Under the pieces are notes generated by a model. It was not told the origin of the DNA, ran no database searches, and was given only the letters and a program-made list of their open reading frames with translations. The translations under genes and the position numbers were made by a program. Of a DNA stretch of 64,000 nucleotides, positions 51,714-61,212 are shown one piece after another. This DNA comes from Flavobacterium sp. ENC (lineage in GTDB: Bacteria > Bacteroidota > Bacteroidia > Flavobacteriales > Flavobacteriaceae), in the NCBI RefSeq assembly GCF_020991415.1, contig NZ_JAJMOY010000001.1, positions 868,001 to 932,000 of the forward strand. Direction: 5' to 3'. Within the stretch, counting starts at the first letter, position 1. The number at the start of each line of letters is the position of its first letter.

Positions 51714-51832
51714 TTTTATTTCATGCCATTTGCAAAGAAAAACCACAAAGCAACAAAGAATTGAATCTAAATGGCAAAGAAATGTTGTATTAGTTTCAGA
51801 TTCCCCTGTGAAATTCGCTTTTATGGGCAACT

Positions 51833-51868
51833 TTGTCCTTATTCTTAACAAACATTTCCTTAAATTTG
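51833..51868 (+). promoter_or_regulatory. Putative promoter of serS
   Basis: TAAATTTG at 51861-51868 matches TAnnTTTG; TTG at 51833-51835 is 25 bases upstream, slightly outside the usual -33 spacing. The ATG is 41 bases downstream. Confidence 0.4.
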
Positions 51869-51909
51869 CTTCCTTTATATAAAAATAAAATAGTTACAAA
51901 AATCAAGCT

Positions 51910-53181
51910 ATGTTACAAATCGCATTTATTAGAGAAAATCAGGAGAAAGTAATCAAGGCTTTGGCAAAACGAAATATCGATGCCAAAAGTGTTGTTGAAG
52001 AAGTGGTTCAATTAGATGAAAACCGTCGTGCTGCGCAGGTAGAATTAGACAATGTTTTATCTGAATCTAATAAATTATCCAAGGACATAGGTGAACTGAT
52101 GAAAGCCGGAGAGAAATCGAAAGCGGCAATCTTAAAAGAAAAAACAGTTTCCTTAAAAGAAAAAAGTAAAGAATTAGGCGAAAAAGCAGAAGCTTTGGCT
52201 GTCGAATTAACGAACAAATTATACACATTACCCAATCTTCCGGCTGATATTGTTCCCGAAGGAAAAACGCCGGATGACAATTTAAACGTCTTTGAAGAAG
52301 GTGATATTCCGGTGCTACATGAAGGCGCACAGCCACACTGGGAGCTGGTAAAAAAATACGACATCATTGATTTTGAACTGGGTGTAAAAATTGCCGGTGC
52401 AGGATTTCCGGTTTACAAAGGAAAAGGAGCCCGTCTGCAGCGTGCCCTGATCAATTACTTTTTAGATAAAAATACAGCTGCAGGATACAATGAAGTTCAG
52501 GTGCCGCATTTGGTAAACGAAGCTTCAGGGTACGGAACAGGACAATTGCCGGACAAAGAAGGACAAATGTATCATTCTACCATTGATGATTTGTATCTGA
52601 TTCCAACCGCTGAGGTTCCGGTGACGAACTTGTTTCGTGATGTTCTGCTGAGCGAAAGCGAATTGCCGGTTTTACATACGGCGTATACACCATGTTTCCG
52701 TCGTGAAGCAGGTTCTTACGGAGCACACGTCCGCGGACTAAACCGTCTGCACCAGTTTGACAAAGTAGAGATTGTACGCATCGAACACCCGGACAATTCT
52801 TATAAAGCGCTTGACGGGATGGTCGAGCACGTAAAAAACATTTTACAGGAATTGAAATTGCCTTACAGAATCTTACGTTTGTGTGGTGGCGATATGGGTT
52901 TCACCTCTGCTTTAACGTATGATTTTGAAGTGTTTTCTACCGCGCAGGACCGTTGGTTAGAAATCAGTTCTGTTTCTAATTTTGAAACTTTTCAGGCCAA
53001 CCGTCTGAAATTGCGTTTCAAAGACAAAGACGGAAAAAACCAGCTGGCACATACCCTTAACGGAAGTTCACTGGCTCTGCCAAGGGTTCTGGCCGGAATT
53101 TTGGAAAATTACCAAACGCCGGAAGGAATCGTAATTCCGGAAGTTTTACGTCCGTACTGCGGATTTGATATTATAGATTAA
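51910..53181 (+). CDS. serS: Seryl-tRNA synthetase
   Basis: A 423-residue class II synthetase. Residues ~30-105 form the N-terminal coiled-coil arm that grips the long variable arm of tRNA-Ser. Class II motifs are visible: motif 2 TPCFRREAGSYGAHVRGLNRLHQFDKVE (split: FRREAGSYG and HQFDKVE), and motif 3 in HTLNGSSLALPRVLAGILEN. The serine-specific TAEVPVTN and SVSNFETFQANR segments are also present. It charges tRNA-Ser and tRNA-Sec. Length is standard. Essential. Its own promoter is likely. Confidence 0.95.
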   Translation: MLQIAFIRENQEKVIKALAKRNIDAKSVVEEVVQLDENRRAAQVELDNVLSESNKLSKDIGELMKAGEKSKAAILKEKTVSLKEKSKELGEKAEALAVELTNKLYTLPNLPADIVPEGKTPDDNLNVFEEGDIPVLHEGAQPHWELVKKYDIIDFELGVKIAGAGFPVYKGKGARLQRALINYFLDKNTAAGYNEVQVPHLVNEASGYGTGQLPDKEGQMYHSTIDDLYLIPTAEVPVTNLFRDVLLSESELPVLHTAYTPCFRREAGSYGAHVRGLNRLHQFDKVEIVRIEHPDNSYKALDGMVEHVKNILQELKLPYRILRLCGGDMGFTSALTYDFEVFSTAQDRWLEISSVSNFETFQANRLKLRFKDKDGKNQLAHTLNGSSLALPRVLAGILENYQTPEGIVIPEVLRPYCGFDIID

Positions 53182-53266
53182 TTTAGTTTACAGTTTACAG
53201 TCGCAGTATTCAGTTAGCAAACTGCGACTGTCAGCTGCGACTGAATAATTTAAAAAAGAACCAACT

Positions 53267-54097
53267 ATGAGCGCAGTGTTAAATTGGAATGTAGATCCTG
53301 TAATTTTCATGATTGCAGATTTTCCTTTAAAATATTACGGAGCTCTTTTCGCTTCGGGGCTTTTACTTGGTTATTATATTGTTAGAAATATTTATAAAAA
53401 AGAAAATCTCTCCTTAGATAATTTTGATAATTTATTAGTTTACGTGATTGTCGGAACAATTTTGGGAGCTCGATTGGGGCATTGTCTTTTTTATGAACCG
53501 GATTATTTTTTCAAACATCCCATAGAAATTCTTTTACCTATTCAGAATATAAGTGGCGTTTATAAGTTCGTTGGTTTTAAGGGTTTGGCCAGTCATGGTG
53601 GTACAATTGGGGTTTTAATTGCTATAACTTTATATTGTAAGAAATACAAAGTAAATTTTTTATGGCTGTTGGACAGAATGGCAATTGGAGTTCCGGTTAC
53701 AGCAGCGTTTATTAGGCTGGGGAATTTCATGAATTCTGAAATTTACGGAAAGCCTACAAATGGAAATTGGGGCGTTGTTTTTCAAAGAGATGATTTGATT
53801 CCGAGGCATCCAACGCAATTGTATGAGGCATTTTCCTATTTGTTGATTTTTGTAATTTTATTCTGGATGTACAAATCAGAAAAAATAAAACAAGCAAATG
53901 GATTATTGTTTGGAAGTTTCTTGACATTGTTATTTTTAGCCAGATTTTTAATTGAATTTTCCAAAGAAAATCAAGAGAGTTTTGAGAACACGATGTTGAT
54001 CAACATGGGACAAATTTTAAGTATTCCATTCATTTTAATCGGCTTAACTTTGATCGTTTGGAAATTAAAAGAAAAAAAAGAATACGTTGAAATTTGA
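53267..54097 (+). CDS. lgt: Prolipoprotein diacylglyceryl transferase
   Basis: A 276-residue inner-membrane enzyme with about seven helices that attaches diacylglycerol to the lipobox cysteine, the first step of lipoprotein maturation. The Lgt signature region is RLGNFMNSEIYGKPTNGNWGVVF (residues ~151-173, containing the conserved GNF-x-N-E-x-G), and GLASHGGTIGVL holds the conserved H-G-G. PRHPTQLYEA follows. It serves the many lipoproteins of this organism, including the five lipobox proteins in the window. The sequence seems more A+T-rich than serS. A 57-base gap precedes the TPR gene. Confidence 0.93.
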   Translation: MSAVLNWNVDPVIFMIADFPLKYYGALFASGLLLGYYIVRNIYKKENLSLDNFDNLLVYVIVGTILGARLGHCLFYEPDYFFKHPIEILLPIQNISGVYKFVGFKGLASHGGTIGVLIAITLYCKKYKVNFLWLLDRMAIGVPVTAAFIRLGNFMNSEIYGKPTNGNWGVVFQRDDLIPRHPTQLYEAFSYLLIFVILFWMYKSEKIKQANGLLFGSFLTLLFLARFLIEFSKENQESFENTMLINMGQILSIPFILIGLTLIVWKLKEKKEYVEI

Positions 54098-54154
54098 TAT
54101 TTTGAGTTAAGTTTTTAAACTGCCCAAAAACCACAACTTAAAAAAAACAGAAAT

Positions 54155-55936
54155 ATGAAAAACATTTTTATCTATATTCTTGTGTTGTGGTCTGGTTTTG
54201 CGCTTGCACAAAATGAGCAGCTGGCTCAATATTACTACGATAAGGGCGATTTCGAAAAAGCAAAAGTCAGTTACGAACAGCTTTTAAATTTAGCGCCGTC
54301 GAATACTCAGTATTTTTTAAGAACAATCGACTGTTACCAGCAGTTGCAGCAATTTGATATTGCCCAAAAAGCAATTCAGGAAAGATACAACCGATACAAA
54401 CAGGGTGTTTTTCTGGTGGAATTGGGGTATAACTTCCAATTGCAGAAAAATGAATCCAAAGCCAGGAATTACTACGATCAGGCTATTGAAAAAATCAGAA
54501 CCAATTCGAATGATGTTTACGGGATCGGAAATTCCTTTGAGAAAAAGGTTTTACTGGAATATGCCTTAAAAGCGTATCAGACCGCAATGGAAGTGCAGCC
54601 CAATTACAATTTCAATTTTCAGATCGGAATGTTGTACGGCCAGTTAGGAAAGACCGATCTTATGATCGACCTTTTACTGACGGAGTCCTTTAAAAATCCA
54701 CAGAATGCCAATTTAATCCAGACACAGCTTTCCCGTTTTATGAATGGGGAAACCGATAATACAGCTTTCAAAGATGCGATGCGAAAAGCATTAATCCTAA
54801 GAACGCAAAAAGATCAGGATGTATTCTGGAACCATTATTTAAGCTGGTTTTACGTGCAGCAGAAAGAATTCGGAAAGGCTTTTATCCAGGAAAAAGCCAT
54901 TTATAAAAGAGAACCCGAATCCCTGATGAGTATTGTGAACCTGAGTCAGTTTGCACTGAACGAAAATGATACCGAGACTGCTACCGAAATTTTAAATTTT
55001 ATTCTGTTAAATACCAAGGATTTAGATTTGCTCATTCAGACCAATGCCAGTTTGATGGAAATTAAAATTGAAAAAGCTCAGGAAAAAGACTATCCGGCCA
55101 TTGAGGCTGAGTTACAACAATTGCTGACTACCTATGAAATCACTCCTTTTACCGTATCTTTGCAAATAATTCAGGCACACTTTCTGGCTTTTAATCTGAA
55201 AAAACCGGAAGAAGGCAAGGCAATTATAAAAAGAGCATTAGAACTGAACCTGAATGAATATCAGCAGGCTGATGCGAAAATGGAATTGGGTGATATTTTG
55301 CTGCTTGAAGAAAAGTTCAATCAGGCGCTGATTTATTATTCGCAGATTCAGCTGGATCTAAAGAATGATGTGATGTCGCATGAGGCGAGTTTAAGAGCTG
55401 CTAAAACAAGTTATTACAAAACTGATTTTGAATGGGCTTTGAAACAGTTTAAAGAATTGAAATCAGCCAATACACAATTGATAGCCAATGACGCTCTTGA
55501 ATATTTTTTACTGATCAATGACAATACCGTTGCCGATTCGACACAAACAGCACTGAAGCAGTTTGCGAAAGGCGATTTCCTGATGTACCAAAATAAGAAA
55601 CCCGAAGCTATTGCTCAGTTTCAGGGTATTCTGAAGAATTTTAAAGGTCAGGAAATAGAAGCTGTTACAATGTTGCGTTTAGGAAAAATATACGAAAGTC
55701 AGGCAGATTATACTGCTGCGCTGAGCCAGTATCAGCAAATAATTGACAATCACAGCGACGGAATTTATGTAGATGAAGCGTTGTTCTTTTCGGCAGAAAT
55801 TTACAACGACGAATTGAAAGATACGGAAAAGGCAAAGCCTTTATATGAAAAAGTGATTTTTAACCATCAGGACAGTATTTACTTTGTTGATGCGAGAAAA
55901 AAATACCGCGAGTTAAGAGGAGACAAGAATTTATAA
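54155..55936 (+). CDS. Exported tetratricopeptide-repeat protein
   Basis: A 593-residue protein with a signal peptide (~1-18, ending FALAQ) and TPR helices throughout the mature part. The best-preserved repeats are near the N-terminus (LAQYYYDKGDFEKAKVSY) and at the C-terminus (LRLGKIYESQADYTAALSQY). It lacks catalytic motifs and probably acts as a periplasmic scaffold or assembly factor. It is followed by a DUF4286 gene after ~96 bases. It could belong to the TPR-containing assembly proteins of the outer membrane; no specific name is supported. Confidence 0.82.
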   Translation: MKNIFIYILVLWSGFALAQNEQLAQYYYDKGDFEKAKVSYEQLLNLAPSNTQYFLRTIDCYQQLQQFDIAQKAIQERYNRYKQGVFLVELGYNFQLQKNESKARNYYDQAIEKIRTNSNDVYGIGNSFEKKVLLEYALKAYQTAMEVQPNYNFNFQIGMLYGQLGKTDLMIDLLLTESFKNPQNANLIQTQLSRFMNGETDNTAFKDAMRKALILRTQKDQDVFWNHYLSWFYVQQKEFGKAFIQEKAIYKREPESLMSIVNLSQFALNENDTETATEILNFILLNTKDLDLLIQTNASLMEIKIEKAQEKDYPAIEAELQQLLTTYEITPFTVSLQIIQAHFLAFNLKKPEEGKAIIKRALELNLNEYQQADAKMELGDILLLEEKFNQALIYYSQIQLDLKNDVMSHEASLRAAKTSYYKTDFEWALKQFKELKSANTQLIANDALEYFLLINDNTVADSTQTALKQFAKGDFLMYQNKKPEAIAQFQGILKNFKGQEIEAVTMLRLGKIYESQADYTAALSQYQQIIDNHSDGIYVDEALFFSAEIYNDELKDTEKAKPLYEKVIFNHQDSIYFVDARKKYRELRGDKNL

Positions 55937-56032
55937 ATTAGATTCTTAGATTTTAGACTGCTCAGATCTTTAGACTTTTCTAAATAATCTAACAATCTAA
56001 CAATCTAAGAAGTCTGACAATCTAAACAGAAA
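55937..56032. repeat. AATCTAACAATCTAA short-repeat block (left copy)
   Basis: Dense AATCTAACAATCTAA and TTAGA pieces fill the gap between the TPR and DUF4286 genes. The opposite orientation (TTAGATTCTTAGAT) comes first, so it can fold. A similar block lies on the other side of the DUF4286 gene. Confidence 0.65.
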
Positions 56033-56344
56033 ATGATTATTTACAACGTTACCACCAACATACACGAAAGTGTTCACGACCAATGGTTAAAGTGGATGCA
56101 GGAAAAACACATACCGGAAATTTTAGCCACACAAAAATTCTCTTCAGCACGAATTGTAAAAGTTTTGATTGAAGAAGAAATGGGCGGCATTACGTATTCC
56201 GTTCAATATGTTACCGATAGTAAGGCCACTTTAGAGCAGTTTTACATCGAAGATGAACCGGAATTTCACAGAGAAGCTTTGGGATTATTTGCAGATAAAA
56301 TGCTTTCTTTCAAGACGGAGCTGGAAGTTATTTCGGAACATTAA
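56033..56344 (+). CDS. DUF4286 family protein
   Basis: A 103-residue cytosolic protein of the DUF4286 family, which is common in Bacteroidota. Recognisable features are IIYNVTTNIHESVHDQWLKWM (residues 2-22, quoted as NVTTNIHESVHDQW), KHIPEILAT, and the YSVQYVTDSKATLEQF segment. The ferredoxin-like alpha/beta pattern suggests a dimeric barrel fold. No function is known. It often sits beside rsmA in flavobacteria, as here. Flanked on both sides by A+T-rich repeat blocks. Confidence 0.82.
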   Translation: MIIYNVTTNIHESVHDQWLKWMQEKHIPEILATQKFSSARIVKVLIEEEMGGITYSVQYVTDSKATLEQFYIEDEPEFHREALGLFADKMLSFKTELEVISEH

Positions 56345-56439
56345 AAGAGATTTTCGGATTATTCGATATTTAGATTATTCGATATTTCGAGAATCTAACA
56401 ATCTTAGGATCTGAGAATCTAAGAATCTAAAAAAAGACA
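56345..56439. repeat. AATCTAACAATCTTAG short-repeat block (right copy)
   Basis: The gap before rsmA is made of ATTATTCGATATTT (twice) and AATCTAACAATCTTAGGATCTGAG-type pieces, related to the block at 55937-56032. Confidence 0.6.
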
Positions 56440-57225
56440 ATGGAAAAAGTAAAAGCCAAAAAACATTTAGGACAACATTTCCTGAAGGACGAAAGTATCG
56501 CCAAAGCAATTGCAGATACTTTAAGTTTAAAAGGATACGATGAGGTTTTAGAAATAGGACCGGGGATGGGTGTGTTGACTAAATATTTGCTTGACAAACC
56601 AATTAATACCCATGTCATCGAGATTGATACAGAATCAGTGGTGTATTTGGGCGAGAATTATCCAAAACTAAAAGATAAGATTATTTCCCAGGATTTCCTG
56701 AAATACAACATAAAAGAAGTGTACGAAGACAAACAGTTCGCTATTATTGGAAACTTTCCGTATAATATTTCGACCCAGATTGTTTTCAGGACTTTAGAGC
56801 TTAAACATCAGATTCCTGAGTTTTCAGGAATGTTTCAAAAAGAAGTGGCAGAAAGAATCTGCGAGAAAAAAGGCTCAAAGGCTTACGGAATCTTATCCGT
56901 TTTAGCCCAGGCTTTCTATGATACAGAGTACTTGTTTACTGTTGACGAAAATGTTTTTATTCCTCCGCCCAAGGTGAAATCGGGTGTGATGAAAATGACC
57001 CGAAAGGAAGATTACAGTCTTCCTTGTAGCGAAAAGCTATTTTTTACAGTAGTAAAAACGGCTTTTCAGCAAAGACGAAAAACATTACGTAACAGTTTGA
57101 AAACATTAAATTTATCAGATAATCTTCGATTAGATAGTATCTTTGATAAACGTCCCGAGCAGCTTAGCGTAGACGAATTTATTGTTTTGACTCAAAAAAT
57201 AGAAGCCGATGGAGTTCAAAGTTAG
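56440..57225 (+). CDS. rsmA: 16S rRNA (adenine(1518)-N(6)/(1519)-N(6)) dimethyltransferase
   Basis: A 261-residue SAM-dependent methyltransferase that dimethylates two adjacent adenines in the 3' loop of 16S rRNA. The N-terminus [18 protein letters not shown] is the family opener. SAM motif I is [14 protein letters not shown], and the catalytic motif is NFPYNIS (~105-111), the N-x-P-Y type for adenine N6. Length is normal. The last 17 bases overlap mgtE in another frame, so translation is probably coupled. Confidence 0.94.
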   Translation: MEKVKAKKHLGQHFLKDESIAKAIADTLSLKGYDEVLEIGPGMGVLTKYLLDKPINTHVIEIDTESVVYLGENYPKLKDKIISQDFLKYNIKEVYEDKQFAIIGNFPYNISTQIVFRTLELKHQIPEFSGMFQKEVAERICEKKGSKAYGILSVLAQAFYDTEYLFTVDENVFIPPPKVKSGVMKMTRKEDYSLPCSEKLFFTVVKTAFQQRRKTLRNSLKTLNLSDNLRLDSIFDKRPEQLSVDEFIVLTQKIEADGVQS

Positions 57226-58558
57226 TAAAGATTTAATCCAGCAGTTAGAGGAGCATATTGTTAATAAAAACGACAAGGAACTTGAAGTTTTATTGAACGA
57301 CCTGCACCACGCAGATATCGCCGAAATCCTTGACGAACTGGATTTTGACGAAGCAACTTATATTTTTAAGGTTTTAGATAGTGATAAAACAGCAGAAATC
57401 CTTCTGGAGTTAGAAGATGATTTGCGTGAAAACATCTTAAGCCGACTTTCGCCTAAGGAGATTGCAGAAGAACTTGATGAGCTGGAGACGAATGATGCCG
57501 CAGATATTATCGCGGAACTTTCACAGGAAATTAAAGCAGAGGTTATCTCGGAGTTAATTGACGTTGAACACGCAAAGGACATTGTCGACTTATTGCGTTA
57601 CGACGAAAATTCCGCAGGTGGTCTGATGGGAAAAGAGCTCGTAAAAGTCAACGAGAACTGGAATGTGCTGACCTGTGTGAAAGAAATGCGTATTCAGGCT
57701 GAAAACGTATCCAGAGTACATTCGATTTATGTGGTCGATGACGAAAACCGCCTGAAAGGAAGACTTTCACTTAAAGATTTACTGACTACTTCGACCAAAA
57801 CACAAATCGGTGACATTTATATTCGAAAGTTAAATTTCGTAAACGTAGATACCGAAGATGTTGAGGTGGCACGTATCATGCAAAAATACGATTTAGAGGC
57901 GATTCCGGTTGTAGACGAACTGGGGCGTCTGGTCGGCAGAATTACCATTGACGATATCGTTGACGTAATCAAGGACGAAGCAGACAAAGATTACCAGTTA
58001 GCGGCGGGTATTACGCAGGACGTAGAATCCAACGATAGTGTTTTGGAATTAACCAAAGCACGTTTGCCCTGGCTTTTAATCGGAATGGTGATCGAGATTG
58101 TGGCGTCTTTTGTCTTAAAAGGAAATGAAGCTACTTTTCAAAAATATTCAACTTTAATTATTTTCGTGCCATTACTTTCGGCAACAGCCGGAAATATTGG
58201 TGTTCAGGCTTCGGCTATCGTAGTTCAGGGTCTGGCCAACGGAACTTTGAAAGAATTCAGCCGCGGCTATTTCAGTAAGGAGATTTCGGTATCGATGATT
58301 TCCGGAACGATTATTTCATTGCTTTTATTAGGGTATCATTCGGTGATGTATCAGCAGTATTTAGTGGGGATTGCGATTTCAATTTCGATGATTGTAGTGA
58401 TCTTGTTTGCTGCAACTCTGGGAACCTTAGTGCCGCTTTTCCTGCATAAAAATAAAATTGACCCTGCCATTGCAACTGGACCTTTTATCACGACGACCAA
58501 TGACGTTTTTGGAATTATGCTTTATTTTGGAGTAGCCAAAATGATTCTTGGGTTTTAA
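57209..58558 (+). CDS. mgtE: Magnesium transporter MgtE
   Basis: A 449-residue magnesium channel. Order: N-terminal superhelical domain (~1-125, with [16 protein letters not shown] repeats), two CBS domains (~130-255, ending [13 protein letters not shown]) that sense internal Mg2+, and five transmembrane helices (~285-447). The pore-region segment [24 protein letters not shown] is conserved. The acidic, Leu-rich N-domain is typical. Its start lies within rsmA. Length standard. Confidence 0.93.
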   Translation: MEFKVSKDLIQQLEEHIVNKNDKELEVLLNDLHHADIAEILDELDFDEATYIFKVLDSDKTAEILLELEDDLRENILSRLSPKEIAEELDELETNDAADIIAELSQEIKAEVISELIDVEHAKDIVDLLRYDENSAGGLMGKELVKVNENWNVLTCVKEMRIQAENVSRVHSIYVVDDENRLKGRLSLKDLLTTSTKTQIGDIYIRKLNFVNVDTEDVEVARIMQKYDLEAIPVVDELGRLVGRITIDDIVDVIKDEADKDYQLAAGITQDVESNDSVLELTKARLPWLLIGMVIEIVASFVLKGNEATFQKYSTLIIFVPLLSATAGNIGVQASAIVVQGLANGTLKEFSRGYFSKEISVSMISGTIISLLLLGYHSVMYQQYLVGIAISISMIVVILFAATLGTLVPLFLHKNKIDPAIATGPFITTTNDVFGIMLYFGVAKMILGF

Positions 58559-58659
58559 GTTTTTGCAACAAATTAATGAATTGCAGTGATTTAAGATCTC
58601 TAAAATCGGTGTAATTTGTGGCTGAAAAAACGGGCTATTAATCAGCTAAAAAAGAAGTA

Positions 58660-59436
58660 ATGAAAGTACACATCATAGGAGGAGGAAATCTTGGGGTTTC
58701 TATAGCCCTGGGAATTGCAAAATTCTCTAAAAACAATCAGGTAACCGTTACAAGGCGCAACACAGCCAGCATTCTATATTTGTCAGAACATGGAATTACC
58801 GTTTCATCCGATAACAAACACAATATTGAGGAAGCCGATGTGGTGATCCTAACTATAAAACCCTATCAGGTTGATACAATACTGGCAGAGATTTTACCGG
58901 TAATCAAAAATAAAACGATTGCTTCGGCAGTAAGCGGGTTGTCGCTTGACGTCCTTCAGTCCAAAACAAACAATGAATATCCTGTCATCCGGATTATGCC
59001 CAATATTGCGGCTCAGTTTGGAGAATCAGCAACCTGTATCTCTTTTCCTGAAAAAGACCGTGAAAAAGCATTGCCAATAGTTGATTTGTTTCAGGATTTG
59101 GGAACGGCTCCTGTAATCGATGAAAAATTGATGGATGCAGCGACTGTTTTGGGTGCTTGCGGTACTGCGTATGCTTTGCGTTATATTCGTGCCTCTATGC
59201 AGGCCGGAATTGAGATTGGATTCGATTCGAATACTGCTCTGGCAATTGCTGCACAGACGGTAAAAGGAGCGGCTAAAATGCTGTTGGAAGAAAAAGTACA
59301 TCCGGAACAATTAATCGATCGTGTGACAACGCCTCAGGGCTGCACCATTGTCGGGTTAAATGAAATGGAACACAATGGTTTTAGTTCTTCTTTAATCAAA
59401 GGGATTAAAACTTCTCTCAAGCAGATTAAAGGATAG
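58660..59436 (+). CDS. proC: Pyrroline-5-carboxylate reductase
   Basis: A 258-residue enzyme that makes proline from pyrroline-5-carboxylate with NAD(P)H. The N-terminal Rossmann motif is IIGGGNLGVSIA (residues 5-16). The C-terminal dimerisation domain has the family features IRIMPNIAAQFGES and VTTPQGCTIVGLNEME. Length is slightly below the usual 265-275. It lies 101 bases after mgtE. A perfect hairpin follows that also serves the convergent lipoprotein gene. Confidence 0.9.
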   Translation: MKVHIIGGGNLGVSIALGIAKFSKNNQVTVTRRNTASILYLSEHGITVSSDNKHNIEEADVVILTIKPYQVDTILAEILPVIKNKTIASAVSGLSLDVLQSKTNNEYPVIRIMPNIAAQFGESATCISFPEKDREKALPIVDLFQDLGTAPVIDEKLMDAATVLGACGTAYALRYIRASMQAGIEIGFDSNTALAIAAQTVKGAAKMLLEEKVHPEQLIDRVTTPQGCTIVGLNEMEHNGFSSSLIKGIKTSLKQIKG

Positions 59437-59460
59437 CGTTAGTAAAATTCCAATATTTAA

Positions 59461-59506
59461 AAATTCCAAATTCCAATTCTGATTATCGAATTGGAATTTG
59501 GAATTT
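59461..59506. terminator. 19-bp perfect hairpin, bidirectional terminator
   Basis: AAATTCCAAATTCCAATTC pairs without mismatch to its exact reverse complement across an 8-base loop, and TATTTTTT follows. It ends on the stop codon of the minus-strand lipoprotein gene, so both convergent transcripts could end here. The stem is itself built of TTGGAATTT repeats. Confidence 0.8.
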
Positions 59507-60044
59507 ATTTTTTGGAATTTATCTGTTTAACCAGTCGGATATACTTTGCACCGCACTCTGAAATTTTTGTGTACGAATTCATGGAGTTGCCGTAATTCTG
59601 AATCGTCAGGGTATCTTTTACATAACTTGCGTCGATTCCGACAGGAATTTCTATGTCTTTAGCGGTCTTTTCCAGATTTGAAACAGAATCTGTTTCCTCT
59701 TCATTACTGATGTCTCCCTCGTAATCGTCCCATTGGATTCCTTCCAGGGTCACATATTTTTCACCGGCTTCATTTTGGGTTACAGAGGCTTTACCGTTTA
59801 ATTTTCTTTCACTTGTCTGAAGAAAATAGGTATAGCCTTCTTTTGTTTTTGTGATTTGTACAGAAAGATCACAATCCTCTGAAGTATAGATTCCTTCGAA
59901 AGATTCAGTACTTTTTAGAGCAGGAAGAGCTGCTGTATTTTTAGGCTGCTCCTGCGGGATGATGGCTGTTTTGGGTTTATCATTGCAGGCTGTAATAAGA
60001 AGAAAGGAAATTACCAGCGCTGTTAGGTTGTTTCTTGAATTCAT
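59505..60044 (-). CDS. Hypothetical lipoprotein
   Basis: A 179-residue lipoprotein (lipobox LITA-C, Cys at residue 20) with a disordered Pro/Lys stretch after the anchor, then a beta-rich domain with SEDCDLSVQITKTKEGYTYFL (residues ~55-75, quoted as CDLSVQITKTKEGYTYFL) and an acidic loop. No domain recognised. Its start overlaps the nhaA stop by four bases, so it is co-transcribed and translationally coupled with the antiporter. A link to ion stress at the envelope is only suggested by position. Confidence 0.72.
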   Translation of the reverse strand: MNSRNNLTALVISFLLITACNDKPKTAIIPQEQPKNTAALPALKSTESFEGIYTSEDCDLSVQITKTKEGYTYFLQTSERKLNGKASVTQNEAGEKYVTLEGIQWDDYEGDISNEEETDSVSNLEKTAKDIEIPVGIDASYVKDTLTIQNYGNSMNSYTKISECGAKYIRLVKQINSKK

Positions 60045-61195
60045 AAATTAGATCTTTTTTTCTTTTGTTTTAGAATGTATTTTAAATAGCAAAAACCAAA
60101 TAAGCCCGCAAGAATTGAGGCAATTAAAATGGCAATTTTTGAAAAAACGATAGTTTCGGGATTTTTAAAAGCTAAAAGGGTAATAAAAATGGACATGGTA
60201 AAGCCAATTCCGCCCAGCATTCCCGCACCTAAAAGATGAGACCATTTTAGTTCTTTTGGTAAAGAACAAATTCCGGCACTAACTCCAACAAACGAGAAAA
60301 GCAGGATTCCCAATGGTTTTCCAACAACCAGACCTAAGACGATTCCAAAGGTATTCGGGTGATTTAAACCTTCATGCCAGTCCGGTTTTATGGCGATGCA
60401 GGTATTGGCAACAGCAAACAAGGGCAATATAAAAAAAGCTACGGGCTTGTGTAAGTAGTGCTGTAGTTTATGGGATATTGAGTTTTCTCCACCATCTCCA
60501 AACGGAATAACAAAAGCCAATATGACTCCGGTTATCGTGGCATGAACGCCGGAATTCAGCATAAAATACCACATGGCAATCCCACCGATCAGATAAGGAA
60601 GTATATGGTACACTTTCTTGCGGTTCAGAATAAACAGAATTCCCCATATCCCCAAGGCAATGGCAAGGTTTACAAAAGAAATTGATGTTGTATAAAAAAC
60701 CGCGATGACAATGATAGCACCCAAATCATCAATAACCGCCAGGGCAGTCAGGAATATTTTTAGTGATGCCGGAACTCTGCTTCCCAAAAGCGATAAAATT
60801 CCAATTGCAAAAGCAATATCGGTAGCCATCGGAATTCCTGCTCCATTTTGGGTGGCGGTGCCAAAATTCAAGGCCAGAAAGATTGCTGCGGGAATAACCA
60901 TTCCTCCAAATGCCGCCATAATAGGTAATGAAGCATTTTTGATATTCGATAATTCACCGTGATAAATTTCACGTTCCAGTTCTAAACCAATCAGTAAAAA
61001 GAAAATAGTCATCAGGCCATCGTTGATCCAGTGCGTTATGGAATGGTGTCCTAAATCTTTTTCCCAAAATGAAATATATTCGGTCTGAAAAGAAGAATTG
61101 GCTAATAAAAGAGAGGCAATGGTAACGAAAAGTAAAAGCAGACCTCCTGATTTTTCGTTTTCAAAAAAGGTTTTAAAAGTTTTGGTTAATTTCAT
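60041..61195 (-). CDS. nhaA: Na+/H+ antiporter NhaA
   Basis: A 384-residue inner-membrane antiporter with about 11-12 helices that exports Na+ (or Li+) in exchange for protons. The ion-binding aspartate pair is in ALAVIDDLGAIIVIAVFY (DD at about residues 156-157). The NDGLMTIFFLLIGLELERE segment is the usual family signature near the N-terminus, and GGIGFTMSIFITLLAF near the C-terminus fits as well. Length standard. Coupled to a lipoprotein gene downstream. Confidence 0.93.
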   Translation of the reverse strand: MKLTKTFKTFFENEKSGGLLLLFVTIASLLLANSSFQTEYISFWEKDLGHHSITHWINDGLMTIFFLLIGLELEREIYHGELSNIKNASLPIMAAFGGMVIPAAIFLALNFGTATQNGAGIPMATDIAFAIGILSLLGSRVPASLKIFLTALAVIDDLGAIIVIAVFYTTSISFVNLAIALGIWGILFILNRKKVYHILPYLIGGIAMWYFMLNSGVHATITGVILAFVIPFGDGGENSISHKLQHYLHKPVAFFILPLFAVANTCIAIKPDWHEGLNHPNTFGIVLGLVVGKPLGILLFSFVGVSAGICSLPKELKWSHLLGAGMLGGIGFTMSIFITLLAFKNPETIVFSKIAILIASILAGLFGFCYLKYILKQKKKRSNL

Positions 61196-61212
61196 TGTTG
61201 CGTTTTAATATT

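Noticed and set aside
51685..51882. 65-codon frame between the DUF4375-like gene and serS
   Set aside because: It overlaps the end of the upstream gene, covers the serS promoter-like region and shows no protein family features.
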